From Burkholderiales bacterium (GTDB taxonomy: Bacteria; Pseudomonadota; Gammaproteobacteria; Burkholderiales; Nitrosomonadaceae), in contig JACKLV010000001.1 of assembly GCA_024235755.1 (NCBI GenBank), positions 62,001-126,000 of the forward strand: a stretch of DNA of 64,000 nt, in the 5' to 3' direction. This document shows, one piece after another, positions 1 to 8,732 of this stretch. Made by a program: the position numbers and the translations under genes. Position 1 is the stretch's first letter. Each line of letters begins with the position of its first letter. The notes beneath the pieces are model-generated. The model made no database searches, was not told the origin of the DNA, and saw only the letters and a list, made by a program, of their open reading frames with translations.

Positions 1-333
1 CCCATCCCAACAGTTCAATCATCGGCTCTACTATCGACAATAATCTCGAGACAGATCATATACTATTTTTTCACATGAAGTTATTTCGCCTGCACTGTGC
101 TTTTCTAAACTGGTTAATTCCGCGCAATACATGGCAAAATCATTCAATTCATTAAAAAATCAAGCACAGTAATTTATAAGCAACAATAGTTATAACCAAT
201 CACGTTAAAGTTTAGCAGAGAGTCTGTCGATATCTCATAAATTGCTGTATTTATTTACAATATAAACTAACCAACATTAGTTTCTTACCAAACACAAAGT
301 CCCTGATTAAATCAATTCCATTGCATATTAAAC
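1..333. other. Non-coding leader upstream of the EAL/BLUF pair
   Basis: This AT-rich stretch holds no convincing open reading frame on either strand. It presumably contains the promoter of the EAL-BLUF gene pair, but I could not pick a clear -35/-10 pair or an operator. No RNA gene was recognised. Confidence 0.5.
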
Positions 334-2016
334 ATGCAGCCAGTCGACGCAGACCATCATCTCAACGTAATAACCGGCACCGCTTTTGATTTAGAATCAG
401 TCGACTCAACGTGCGGATTGGCACTTATCGATAAAGAAGCACAAATCCTGTCGGCTAATACTGCTTTTTTTCATTTACTCGATTCGTCGGCTGACCATCT
501 TGGCAAATCAGTTCTGAGTGTAACAAACAATATCGATCCGTCTGCAACTAAACGCCTTCGACAAATATTATTTAGAGATCAGTGCGGATTTTATGATTTG
601 ACTTCAAAAACAGATAAAAAAGTTTTGCGATTGCACATATCCGGATTCAGACAACCCTTCCGTCTGCTCTTACTCGAAAATGCGCCCATAAATAAACAGT
701 TAACCTATGGAAATGGTTGTATCGCCGGAAATAATAGTGTTATTTCAAGCTTGGTTGACAAAAATGCGTTAAATGCCCTGATTTCGGAGTGGAAGCCGTC
801 TGGTTCGGATGATTCATTAGCAACAATCATGATTGGCCTCGATGGATTCAAGCAGGTTAACGAAACTATAGGTCGCGCTAATGCCAGTCAGCTACTGAAT
901 TTTGTTGCACAACGGCTGCTACGCGTATCGCGTTCCAGCGACACGGTTGCATACTACGAAGGCGATACCTTTGTCATTCTCCAAACAAATCAGGCGCAAC
1001 CATCAAGCGCAACAGCCACTGCCGAGCGCCTTGTAGAATTGCTGCAGCGGCCATTCCTGATCGATGGCCAACAAATTAATATCAGCGCCAGCATCGGTCT
1101 GGCAACTGCGCACAGTGAAAACGACACAGCCGGAAACTTGACGAAGCATGCTGAACTTGCACTGTTCGAAGCCAAAAATAACGCCCGAGGAAGTTATCAA
1201 TGGTTTGAACGTAACCTTGAAAAAAAGATACAAGAACAACAGGAACTGGAAGTCAGCTTGCGGCGTGCACTGTTTTTACAGGAATTTGAATTATTTTATC
1301 AGCCGCAAGCGAGCATGCAGAGCAAGGCATTGGTTGGTTTTGAGGCATTGATACGCTGGAACAGGCCAATTAAAGGCCGGTTATCGCCACATAGCTTTAT
1401 TGCACTGGCTGAGAATCTGGGAGAAATACAAAAGATTGGGAAATGGGCGCTTTTTACGGCTTGCAAAGAAGCATCGGCGTGGCCGGGCACACTCAAAGTT
1501 GCCGTAAATATTTCCCCTAAGCAGTTTGAAAATGGGAATCTGGTGGAAACGATCAAGGCTGCTTTAACCGCAAGTGGGTTAAAACCGGAACGGCTTGAAC
1601 TCGAAATTACGGAAGGATTATTGATAAAAGATATCCAAAATACCATCAAGCAGCTCTGGGCAATACAAGCATTGGGGGTGTCAGTCGCAATGGATGATTT
1701 TGGTACCGGTTATTCTTCGCTCAATTATTTAAACAGTTTTCCGTTTTCTAAAATCAAGATTGACCAATCATTTGTACGTGGCAAGCAAACGGATAAATCA
1801 CGGGCGCTGGTAAAAGCTGTTATATCGCTAGGCTTAGCTTTAAAAATTAAAACGCTGGCTGAAGGCGTCGAAACAAAACAACAATTCGATTATCTGGCTG
1901 CAAACGGCTGCATGGAAGCGCAGGGTTACTACATTGGCAAACCAGTACCTGCGCATAAAGTCCGTATGTTTATAAATTCATTCCAGTTTAATTCATGCAA
2001 TAAAGACTTATGCTAA
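334..2016 (+). CDS. EAL-domain c-di-GMP phosphodiesterase with PAS-like and degenerate GGDEF domains
   Basis: 560 aa. The EAL domain hydrolyses cyclic di-GMP. The N-terminal 20-90 residues look like a PAS sensor (LIDKEAQILSANTAFF). Residues about 150-300 form a GGDEF domain in which the signature is EGDTF (near residue 210), so cyclase activity is probably lost. Residues about 305-550 form an EAL domain with its key motifs intact: EALIRW (about 337), NISPKQF, ELEITEG, DDFGTGYSSL (about 454), KIDQSFV and LAEGVET. I therefore infer an active phosphodiesterase. No signal peptide or membrane segment is visible, so it is probably cytoplasmic. The stop overlaps the start of the following BLUF gene, which implies translational coupling and a light-controlled partner. 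ATG at 334 is the first start in frame; its ribosome binding site is weak. Confidence 0.93.
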   Translation: MQPVDADHHLNVITGTAFDLESVDSTCGLALIDKEAQILSANTAFFHLLDSSADHLGKSVLSVTNNIDPSATKRLRQILFRDQCGFYDLTSKTDKKVLRLHISGFRQPFRLLLLENAPINKQLTYGNGCIAGNNSVISSLVDKNALNALISEWKPSGSDDSLATIMIGLDGFKQVNETIGRANASQLLNFVAQRLLRVSRSSDTVAYYEGDTFVILQTNQAQPSSATATAERLVELLQRPFLIDGQQINISASIGLATAHSENDTAGNLTKHAELALFEAKNNARGSYQWFERNLEKKIQEQQELEVSLRRALFLQEFELFYQPQASMQSKALVGFEALIRWNRPIKGRLSPHSFIALAENLGEIQKIGKWALFTACKEASAWPGTLKVAVNISPKQFENGNLVETIKAALTASGLKPERLELEITEGLLIKDIQNTIKQLWAIQALGVSVAMDDFGTGYSSLNYLNSFPFSKIKIDQSFVRGKQTDKSRALVKAVISLGLALKIKTLAEGVETKQQFDYLAANGCMEAQGYYIGKPVPAHKVRMFINSFQFNSCNKDLC

Positions 2017-2465
2017 TGAGAGAACTATACCGCCTGATTTATTTGAGTCATAACGAAATCACCGGAAATAGCAATTGCATCCACAGGGAAATCGGGGATA
2101 TTTTAGCGATTTCGCGAAAACTGAATGCTGATGCTGGAATAACAGGCGCATTAATGTTCAATAAAAACTGTTTCGCACAGATACTCGAAGGCGCCCATCA
2201 TCGTATTCAAGAAACATTCGAGCGCATACAGTGCGATCCTCGACATTCCAGAGTCGCTATTCTCGATTTCAAACCGATACAGAATCGAAGTTTCGCTCAT
2301 TGGTCAATGGCATATGTCGGGCAGGAAAATTTGGCAGCCCAAGAATTTATGCAGATACAAAAAGACTCTGAATTTGACATGAACCGATTAACCGGTGAAA
2401 CGATTTTTAGTCTGCTTCGGAGTCACCTCTATGCCGCTGAACAGGATAATTCCTGCAAAGTTTAA
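2010..2465 (+). CDS. BLUF-domain blue-light sensor (FAD-binding)
   Basis: 151 aa, a single BLUF domain plus a short C-terminal extension. BLUF proteins bind FAD non-covalently and signal after blue-light-driven hydrogen-bond rearrangement. The expected landmarks are present: the N-terminal Tyr in YRLIYLS, the Asn in SRKLNADAGITGAL, the Gln in FAQILEG and the Trp/Met in HWSMAYV. The gene has two possible ATG starts, 2010 and 2016; both overlap the TAA of the EAL gene. This arrangement resembles the split version of BlrP1/YcgF-type BLUF-EAL photoreceptors, so the inferred role is light control of the adjacent phosphodiesterase. That partnership is inference; the domain call is secure. Confidence 0.92.
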   Translation: MLMRELYRLIYLSHNEITGNSNCIHREIGDILAISRKLNADAGITGALMFNKNCFAQILEGAHHRIQETFERIQCDPRHSRVAILDFKPIQNRSFAHWSMAYVGQENLAAQEFMQIQKDSEFDMNRLTGETIFSLLRSHLYAAEQDNSCKV

Positions 2466-2480
2466 TGATTTCCGATGAAA

Positions 2481-3311
2481 TCATCCCCTGTTTCCATTCA
2501 CATAAGCCGCCGTCAGTGCATCCCGGGGTGATTCGAAGATATGCCGGCAGCGGCCGAATTCCACGAGTTGTCCGGTACGTTCCCTGACCCAGAAAAATGC
2601 GGCGTAGTTAGCGATTCGGCGTGCCTGCGCCAAATTGTGCGTGACGATGACGATGGTGTAACGGCCCTGCAAGCGGCAAATCAGATCTTCTACAACGCCG
2701 GATGCAATGGGGTCAAGTGCGCTGCAGGGTTCGTCCATCAGCAGAATTTCCGGATTCAGTGCTAGCGCACGGGCAATACACAGGCGCTGCTGCTGCCCGC
2801 CGGACAGGCTTAATGCCGGCGCATCCAGACGGTCGCATACTTCATCCCACAGGCCGACATCCTGCAGCGCTTTCTTAATAATGACGATTACTTCTTTTGT
2901 TTGCGTAACGCCATGTTCATTGAGCGGCAATGCAAGGTTGCGGCGAATAGACAACGGAAAAGGCGTAGGTTTTTGAAACACCATGCCAATACGGCGGCGC
3001 AACGACTGCACATCGGTTTTGGGATGATGAATATCTTCATTGTCAACCAGAATACGGCCGTCAACGCTGCAACCCGGAATCAGATCGGTCATGCGGTTTA
3101 TCGCCGACAAAAAACTGGTTTTACCGCAACCGGATGGACCGATTAATGCAGTAATGCAACCCTTGTAAATATCCAAGGATACATTGTCCAGTGCAGCTTG
3201 ACTTTCGTAGTGCAATGACAAGTTACGCACTTGAATAACAGTTTGCGGCTCACAGCAGGGCGGACCAGCTTCAAGCGGTCCGAGTGTAAAAGCGTTCGTA
3301 TCAATGGTCAT
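2481..3311 (-). CDS. pstB: Phosphate ABC transporter ATP-binding protein PstB
   Basis: 276 aa from the ATG at 3311, which overlaps the pstA stop as ATGA; a longer in-frame reading to 3383 would run into pstA and is unlikely. PstB is the cytoplasmic ATPase of the high-affinity phosphate importer. Walker A is GPSGCGKTS, the ABC signature LSGGQQQR, and Walker B LLMDEPCSALDP. The FQKPTPFPLSI stretch is typical of PstB. It is the last gene of the pstSCAB run. No phoU gene follows inside the window; the next gene is the convergent BLUF gene. Confidence 0.95.
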   Translation of the reverse strand: MTIDTNAFTLGPLEAGPPCCEPQTVIQVRNLSLHYESQAALDNVSLDIYKGCITALIGPSGCGKTSFLSAINRMTDLIPGCSVDGRILVDNEDIHHPKTDVQSLRRRIGMVFQKPTPFPLSIRRNLALPLNEHGVTQTKEVIVIIKKALQDVGLWDEVCDRLDAPALSLSGGQQQRLCIARALALNPEILLMDEPCSALDPIASGVVEDLICRLQGRYTIVIVTHNLAQARRIANYAAFFWVRERTGQLVEFGRCRHIFESPRDALTAAYVNGNRG

Positions 3312-4174
3312 GTCATGATTTTTCTGCGTTGTAAACCGTAAGCCAATTTCATGGCCAGAATATTGATAGATAATAACAGACACACGAGCACCAGCGCGGA
3401 AGCATACGCAGCATTGTCGCCGCCCGGCACATTCATCGACAGATCGAAAATATGCAGCGCCAGTGCGCGGCCCGAATCCAGCAATGAGCCAGGCATACGA
3501 TCGACATAGCCGCTGGTAAACAACAGCGCTGCGGTCTCAGCCAGCGCGCGCCCGACACCGATCAGCAAGCCGGCAGTCAATGCGGGCGCGGCAGCAGGCA
3601 TGATCAAATGAATCAATGCCGCGGTACGCGATATCCCTAGCGCGGCTGCAGACAATCGGTAAGTGTCTGGCACGGCGCGCAGACCGGCCTCGGCGGTACT
3701 GGTCAGGATCGGCAGCAGCATGCAGGCCAGCGTCAGGCCGCCGGACAAAATGGAAAAACCGAGTCCCAAGTAAATGCTGAAAAACGCGTTTCCGAACAAA
3801 CCGAATACAATCGACGGCACTCCTGCCAACACGTATAGGCTGAAACGCACTGTTTTGCCGAAATTGCTTTCAACCGGCACAAACTCCGCCATCAAAATAG
3901 CCGTTGACCATGCCAGCGGTATTGCAGTGATCAATGCCACCAACAAAATCAACAGCGTTGAAACCAGAATCGATGCAATCCCACCTGTCCGCCCGGCATC
4001 GTGCGGTGATTCGGTCAGAAACGCCCAGGAAAGATGTGCAATGCCACCGCGCACCAGATCGGTCAGCAACCAGACAAATACGGCACTGACCAGTAGTACC
4101 GCCAGGTAAATCAATCCCTGAGCCGTACAGTCGCGGATTTTTTGTTTTGTCTGCAGTGGTATCGTTTCAGGCAT
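3308..4174 (-). CDS. pstA: Phosphate ABC transporter permease PstA
   Basis: 288 aa, with about six hydrophobic segments, forming half of the membrane channel of the PstSCAB phosphate importer. The cytoplasmic coupling-loop motif is visible in the region AGLRAVPDTYRLSAAALGIS (about residues 165-185). The start at 4174 overlaps the end of pstC (4167), and the stop overlaps pstB by four bases, so the four genes appear to be translationally coupled. Length and motif order match PstA; the weaker N-terminal hydrophobicity distinguishes it from PstC, which precedes it. Confidence 0.95.
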   Translation of the reverse strand: MPETIPLQTKQKIRDCTAQGLIYLAVLLVSAVFVWLLTDLVRGGIAHLSWAFLTESPHDAGRTGGIASILVSTLLILLVALITAIPLAWSTAILMAEFVPVESNFGKTVRFSLYVLAGVPSIVFGLFGNAFFSIYLGLGFSILSGGLTLACMLLPILTSTAEAGLRAVPDTYRLSAAALGISRTAALIHLIMPAAAPALTAGLLIGVGRALAETAALLFTSGYVDRMPGSLLDSGRALALHIFDLSMNVPGGDNAAYASALVLVCLLLSINILAMKLAYGLQRRKIMT

Positions 4175-5009
4175 ACCGGCGTTTTTCCAGTAAACCGGCC
4201 ATTGCCGACAGCACCATTACCAACAACATCAGCAACAGCCCGGAAACAAACAGAACCGAACGATGGTCACCCATAGCATAAGCCATCTCGAGCGCAATAT
4301 TGGCCGCGAGTGTACGTACTGGATCAAAAACGGACTCAGGATATTGCACCACATTGCCTGCAACCATTAACACCGCCATGGTTTCACCCAGCGCTCTTGC
4401 CGCAGCGAGTATAACGCCCGCAGTAATGCCTGTCCGCGCTGCGGGCAGCGCGACGCCTCTGACCGTGCCCCAACGCGACAACCCCAATGCCGAGGCATTC
4501 TGCAATAGCTCCTTCGGCACGGCTGCAAGCGCCGTATAAGCGGTTATCGTTATCATCGGTAGAATCATCAGCGTTAACACCAGCACACCGGCCAACAGGC
4601 TAGCACCGGGCGGCTGCCACTCGCCGATCAACGGCGCCAGCGTCGTCAATCCCCAGAAACCGAAAACCACCGAAGGAATACCCGCAAGCAATTCGATTAA
4701 TCGCTTGTAAATCGAGGCCAGATGCAGCGGCGCAAAAAACACGATGAACAAGGCCGACGCGATTCCCAGAGGCACGGCGAGTATTAGCGCGCCAATACTC
4801 GCCAGCAGCGTTCCCGCCAGCATCGGCATCAAATTGTATGCGCCTTCAAGCGGATGCCATGATGCGTCTGTCAGAAATCTGAATACTGACAATCCTGTTA
4901 AAACAGGCCAGGATTCGAGCAGTAGAAAACACAGAATCAACAGCATAACCAGTGCTGCCAACACCGCACCGGCGCGAAGAACGCCGGTCAGCAGCCTGTC
5001 AGTTTGCAT
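4167..5009 (-). CDS. pstC: Phosphate ABC transporter permease PstC
   Basis: 280 aa from the ATG at 5009, which overlaps the pstS stop; a TTG four codons further upstream (5021) is the alternative. It has about six membrane segments and forms the other half of the phosphate channel. The permease motif ALAAVPKELLQNASALGLSRWGTV precedes the RALGETMAVLMVAGN segment characteristic of PstC. Spacing and order relative to pstS and pstA are those of a standard pst operon. Confidence 0.94.
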   Translation of the reverse strand: MQTDRLLTGVLRAGAVLAALVMLLILCFLLLESWPVLTGLSVFRFLTDASWHPLEGAYNLMPMLAGTLLASIGALILAVPLGIASALFIVFFAPLHLASIYKRLIELLAGIPSVVFGFWGLTTLAPLIGEWQPPGASLLAGVLVLTLMILPMITITAYTALAAVPKELLQNASALGLSRWGTVRGVALPAARTGITAGVILAAARALGETMAVLMVAGNVVQYPESVFDPVRTLAANIALEMAYAMGDHRSVLFVSGLLLMLLVMVLSAMAGLLEKRRYA

Positions 5010-5853
5010 CGGCCGGAACAAAATATTGCGCTTCGATCAGATCATGCACCTGCGGCGACTGAGCAAACCGGATAAATTCCCTAACCAGTCCATTGGGTTC
5101 ACTGGCGGTAATCAGATTAAGTGGGCGCGATAACGGGAATGTTCCGTTACGCACATTTTCCACTGAGGCCTCGACACCATCGAGCGCCAGTAGGCGTAAA
5201 GAGGCACCTCGCTGTACCTCATATTCGGCGGCGCCGATGGATACATAACCGATGGCGTTGCGGTTGCCGGTTACCGTCTTGATACCTTGCGCGTTGTCTC
5301 CGATAATGATGTGCGGTTTAATTGCGCTGTTTTTAACCTGAAGATATTCAAGAAACAGTTCCAGCGTTGAGCGTCCTTCAGCCTTGTTTACAACGGTGAT
5401 ACGCGCATCCGTCCCGCCGACTGCGCGCCAGCGTGAAACATTTCCGGTAAAAATGTCAGCAATCTGTTGCCTGCCGAGAGCAGTAACCGGATTGTCCGCA
5501 TGTACAATCAGGCTGATACCGTCCAGTGCAACAGTAAAGGCATGCAGATCTTTTTCATCCGTCTTCAGCGCACGTGAGATCATGCCAATATCGGCAATGT
5601 TTTTGCGCACGTCGTTGACTCCGCGCGATGAACCGCCGGTCTGCACATCGATGCGTACACCGGAAGATTGCGCCTCGAAACGTCGCGCTATCTCATTGAT
5701 CAGGGGTGCGACCGTACTCGAACCCGTCAACACCAACCGTTGCGATCCAGCATTCGCAGCGGTTGGCACAGTCCAGATCAATCCGCAAAACGTGATGACC
5801 GTTGTTGCAATAACGAACCGGCTGGTCAAGGAAAAAACAATAATTTTAACCAT
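4999..5853 (-). CDS. pstS: Periplasmic phosphate-binding protein PstS-like
   Basis: 284 aa, with an N-terminal signal peptide (about residues 1-35, ending near TAANAGS). The mature protein starts with LVLTGSSTVAPL and carries TGGSSRGVNDV and NAEGRST-like segments, which form the phosphate-binding site in PBP_like_2-type PstS proteins. It delivers phosphate to PstCA. It is shorter than E. coli PstS (about 320 aa), matching the shorter PstS-like subfamily. It lies three bases after the DUF547 gene stop and overlaps pstC, so all five genes are likely one transcript. No Pho box was identified with confidence. Confidence 0.9.
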   Translation of the reverse strand: MVKIIVFSLTSRFVIATTVITFCGLIWTVPTAANAGSQRLVLTGSSTVAPLINEIARRFEAQSSGVRIDVQTGGSSRGVNDVRKNIADIGMISRALKTDEKDLHAFTVALDGISLIVHADNPVTALGRQQIADIFTGNVSRWRAVGGTDARITVVNKAEGRSTLELFLEYLQVKNSAIKPHIIIGDNAQGIKTVTGNRNAIGYVSIGAAEYEVQRGASLRLLALDGVEASVENVRNGTFPLSRPLNLITASEPNGLVREFIRFAQSPQVHDLIEAQYFVPADAN

Positions 5854-5856
5854 ACG

Positions 5857-6666
5857 TTACTGTGTTTCATTCAATTTCCAGTCGTAATCTAGATAACGTA
5901 TTTTAAAACCGCCTGCTGCAACCATCTGTCTGTCCTGTTCGTTATCCGTCAGGCTGTCCGCATAATGCGCCAGGAACTGATTCAGTGAATGCCAACCACC
6001 CCAGCCGCTTTCGAAATCCTCAGTGTACCAGTCAAATATTTTCGATAACTCCAGGCGGTTAGCCGATGCGTTGTAGCGATTGCGCGTGCGATCTTCCAAA
6101 AATGCTTTGGTAACGATTTCAAATTGCTGTTCGAGCTTTTCACCGACAAATGCCTGATTCAGCAATGCAGGGCAGCCGATTGAAGCGCAATTCACTGCGA
6201 AATGGATGCGCGGTTCACTGTAGACACCGGGCTTGCGAATCATGCCATGCTCGATATCATCCAGCGAACGCATTTTGCCAAGCAGCGGCACAAATTCCTT
6301 CTTCCAGGGGCTACGCAAAAACGAACCCAGATCCTTGATCGAATCGAGCTTCGGATAGCGTGTCAGAATCAGTTCTACGGTAAATGCGTTATACGCGTTG
6401 ATCAGAAACGCGAGCTGTTCCGGCTTGCTCCAGCTTGCAAATGTTTTCTCGCTGACGGCTGATAGCCGTCGCAAGTAGTGCTGCAGCCCCTGACGTTCCT
6501 GTAAAAAAGCGGCATAGTCGACCTGGCTGGCGCGCCCTTGGTTAATCATAATCACATGATCACGCAACAGTCGATCCCAGGCAGTATGATCGAACCGGTC
6601 TGCCCAGACCGAGTACGTCCAACACAACAGTAATCCAGTCAAGCAAGTTTTGATTAACCCTGTCAT
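5857..6666 (-). CDS. Secreted DUF547-family protein
   Basis: 269 aa with a signal peptide (residues 1-22, ending WTYSVWA). The body matches the DUF547 family: QLAFLINAYNAFTV, then SPWKKEF, then IHFAVNCASIGCPALLN with the conserved Cys and Asn residues typical of the family, then a C-terminal IFDWYTEDF motif. Its biochemical function is not known. It sits three bases upstream of pstS in the same orientation, so it would be the first gene of the phosphate-uptake transcript. That position suggests a periplasmic role linked to phosphate limitation, which is inference only. Confidence 0.85.
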   Translation of the reverse strand: MTGLIKTCLTGLLLCWTYSVWADRFDHTAWDRLLRDHVIMINQGRASQVDYAAFLQERQGLQHYLRRLSAVSEKTFASWSKPEQLAFLINAYNAFTVELILTRYPKLDSIKDLGSFLRSPWKKEFVPLLGKMRSLDDIEHGMIRKPGVYSEPRIHFAVNCASIGCPALLNQAFVGEKLEQQFEIVTKAFLEDRTRNRYNASANRLELSKIFDWYTEDFESGWGGWHSLNQFLAHYADSLTDNEQDRQMVAAGGFKIRYLDYDWKLNETQ

Positions 6667-6908
6667 TCTGTCATCCTCAATTTCTTTCAGTAATCGGCGA
6701 TTAGTCGAGATTGCCAGGAATTGCTTACAGTTGCCGGTAAACGTTAAAAACAGACTAAAATACGCATTTATTAGGCCATATACACCACTTTTTTATCTGT
6801 TTTTGCCTTGCATCGGCCACCTCGAATAGGTTTTTCAACAGTCCGTTCAATGAATGACTGGTCAGTAAATTCAGTCATTGTTTATATGCAGTTTTGAAAT
6901 CGGCCGCT

Positions 6909-7715
6909 TTACCGTAAACCGAGCACGTCCTGCATGTCATAAAGGCCGCTGGTTTTATCCCGAAGAAAACGCACGGCGCGCACAGCGCCCATGGCGAAGG
7001 TCATCCGGCTACTCGCTTTATGCACAATTTCAACCCGTTCGCCCGCTCCTGCAAACATCGCAGTATGCTCACCGACAATATCGCCGGCACGGATGGTCGA
7101 AAAACCGATGGTTTCGTCCAAACGTTCGCCCGTGACACCTTCCCGGCCATAAACCGCCACTTTTTTCAAATCTCGTCCCAACGCATCGGCAATCACTTCT
7201 CCCATGCGCAACGCAGTACCCGAAGGCGCATCGATTTTGTGACGATGATGCGCCTCGATAATTTCAATATCATAACCCTGGTGTAATACTTTAGCCGCGA
7301 TTTCAAGTAGTTTGAAAGTAACATTGACGCCCACACTCATATTGGGTGCAAATACAATGGCTATATCGTTTGACGCCAACTTTAACCGGTCTTTTTCCGT
7401 TTCGGAGAGACCGGTAGTGCCGATCACCATTTTTACTCCCCTCTCCCTGCACACTTCCAAATGCGCCATCGTACCCTGCGGGCGCGTAAAATCGATGATC
7501 TGATGGCAGTTTGCCAGAGCCGTATCAATATCGCTGGTAATTGAAATGCCGTTGCTAGAACCTATCAATTCTCCCGCATCTTTGTTTAGAAAAGGACTGT
7601 CGCCGTGCTCCAGCGCAGCTGCCAGCTGCATGCCGTCAGCCTGCGTAACCGCTTCCTGTAATGCGCGCCCCATGCGACCGGCGCTGCCAGCTATAGCTAT
7701 ATTTTGAATGGACAT
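6909..7715 (-). CDS. dapB: 4-hydroxy-tetrahydrodipicolinate reductase
   Basis: 268 aa. DapB reduces 4-hydroxy-tetrahydrodipicolinate with NAD(P)H in lysine and diaminopimelate synthesis. The N-terminal dinucleotide-binding loop is IAGSAGRMGRAL. The catalytic and substrate-binding signature EAHHRHKIDAPSGTAL lies near residues 157-172, and the cofactor segment GTTGLSE near residue 100. Length is typical of the family. It is downstream of bamE on the same strand with about 30 bases between them, a common betaproteobacterial neighbourhood. Confidence 0.97.
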   Translation of the reverse strand: MSIQNIAIAGSAGRMGRALQEAVTQADGMQLAAALEHGDSPFLNKDAGELIGSSNGISITSDIDTALANCHQIIDFTRPQGTMAHLEVCRERGVKMVIGTTGLSETEKDRLKLASNDIAIVFAPNMSVGVNVTFKLLEIAAKVLHQGYDIEIIEAHHRHKIDAPSGTALRMGEVIADALGRDLKKVAVYGREGVTGERLDETIGFSTIRAGDIVGEHTAMFAGAGERVEIVHKASSRMTFAMGAVRAVRFLRDKTSGLYDMQDVLGLR

Positions 7716-7746
7716 GTAACTCCTGTGAAATAATTAAATATACAAT

Positions 7747-8157
7747 TCAATGCCTTTCAGGCTGTTCATCGGCCTCTTCTTCAATCAATCGCTCCGTGTT
7801 CTTTGTGCCACGGGCATCTGATTCAATCGGGTGAAGCGAATACAGCTGTTTATTTTCTATCCGCATCAGTCGGTCATCTTCGAAATAAATAGTCAATTTT
7901 TTTTGTTCGACCAGGTCGCCTTTTTTACGTTGTATATATACGTAATCCCAACGGTTATCGCGAAACACATCGACAATCAGCGGCGAACCGAGCACAAACC
8001 GTACTTGAGGTTTGGTCATTCCTTCTCTTAATTTGTCTAGCATTTCGTCAGTCACTACATTGCCCTGCTGCACGTCGATTTTATAAAGAACATGCGGAAT
8101 TAAAAAACATCCCGTTAAATTAAAAAAACAAAGCAACATAATGATTCTTTTTATCAT
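7747..8157 (-). CDS. bamE: Outer membrane protein assembly factor BamE (OmlA/SmpA lipoprotein)
   Basis: 136 aa from the ATG at 8157. The longer in-frame reading to 8205 lacks a sensible signal sequence at its start, while the 8157 start puts the lipobox LTGC right after a short hydrophobic stretch, so the protein is a lipoprotein of the BAM complex that inserts outer-membrane beta-barrels. The SmpA/OmlA core is visible as LREGMTKPQVRFVLGSPL followed by DNRWDYVYI. It is divergent from fur with an approximately 80-base shared promoter region, an arrangement common in betaproteobacteria. Confidence 0.92.
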   Translation of the reverse strand: MIKRIIMLLCFFNLTGCFLIPHVLYKIDVQQGNVVTDEMLDKLREGMTKPQVRFVLGSPLIVDVFRDNRWDYVYIQRKKGDLVEQKKLTIYFEDDRLMRIENKQLYSLHPIESDARGTKNTERLIEEEADEQPERH

Positions 8158-8239
8158 TTTATAGATACACACGAATTCGTAATGTTTGTACAGTAGACTG
8201 AGCATGATTGAGCACGATATGATACAGTAAATTAATTAC

Positions 8240-8695
8240 ATGACAGAAATCACCATGAGCAATTCTGGAGAAGCCAAAAGCATCGATCTGAAAACCATCG
8301 GCCTAAAAACCACGCTGCCGAGGCTCAAAATATTGAATCTGTTTGAAAACAGTCCGATACGCCATCTTTCGGCGGAAGACGTTTACAAAGAGTTGATTAA
8401 TGAAAATGAAGATATCGGTTTAGCCACAGTTTACCGTGTTTTAACACAATTTGAACAAGCCGGTTTATTAGAGCGCCATCATTTCGAAAGCGGCAAAGCC
8501 GTTTTCGAGCTTAAGAACGAAGGCCACCACGATCACCTGGTCTGCATGCAGTGCGGCCGCGTAGAGGAGTTTTATGATGCCGATATCGAGAAACGCCAAG
8601 TGACGATAGCAAAAGAACGTGGATTCAAATTGCGAGATCATTCGCTATCACTTTATGCCGAATGCATGCGCGATGCCTGTCCACACCGCAAATAA
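8240..8695 (+). CDS. fur: Ferric uptake regulator Fur
   Basis: 151 aa. Fur is an iron-dependent transcriptional repressor. The winged helix includes TLPRLKILNLFE and the recognition helix region DIGLATVYRVLTQFEQAGL. The metal-binding hinge is HHDHLVCMQCGRVEEF, and the C-terminal structural zinc site CMRDAC is also present. ATG at 8240 gives a 10-residue longer N-terminus than E. coli Fur; an internal ATG five codons later is possible. It is divergent from bamE. Confidence 0.96.
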   Translation: MTEITMSNSGEAKSIDLKTIGLKTTLPRLKILNLFENSPIRHLSAEDVYKELINENEDIGLATVYRVLTQFEQAGLLERHHFESGKAVFELKNEGHHDHLVCMQCGRVEEFYDADIEKRQVTIAKERGFKLRDHSLSLYAECMRDACPHRK

Positions 8696-8732
8696 CTTTA
8701 ATCTTTTTCTGCCTTTAAAGGTTTAACGAATA

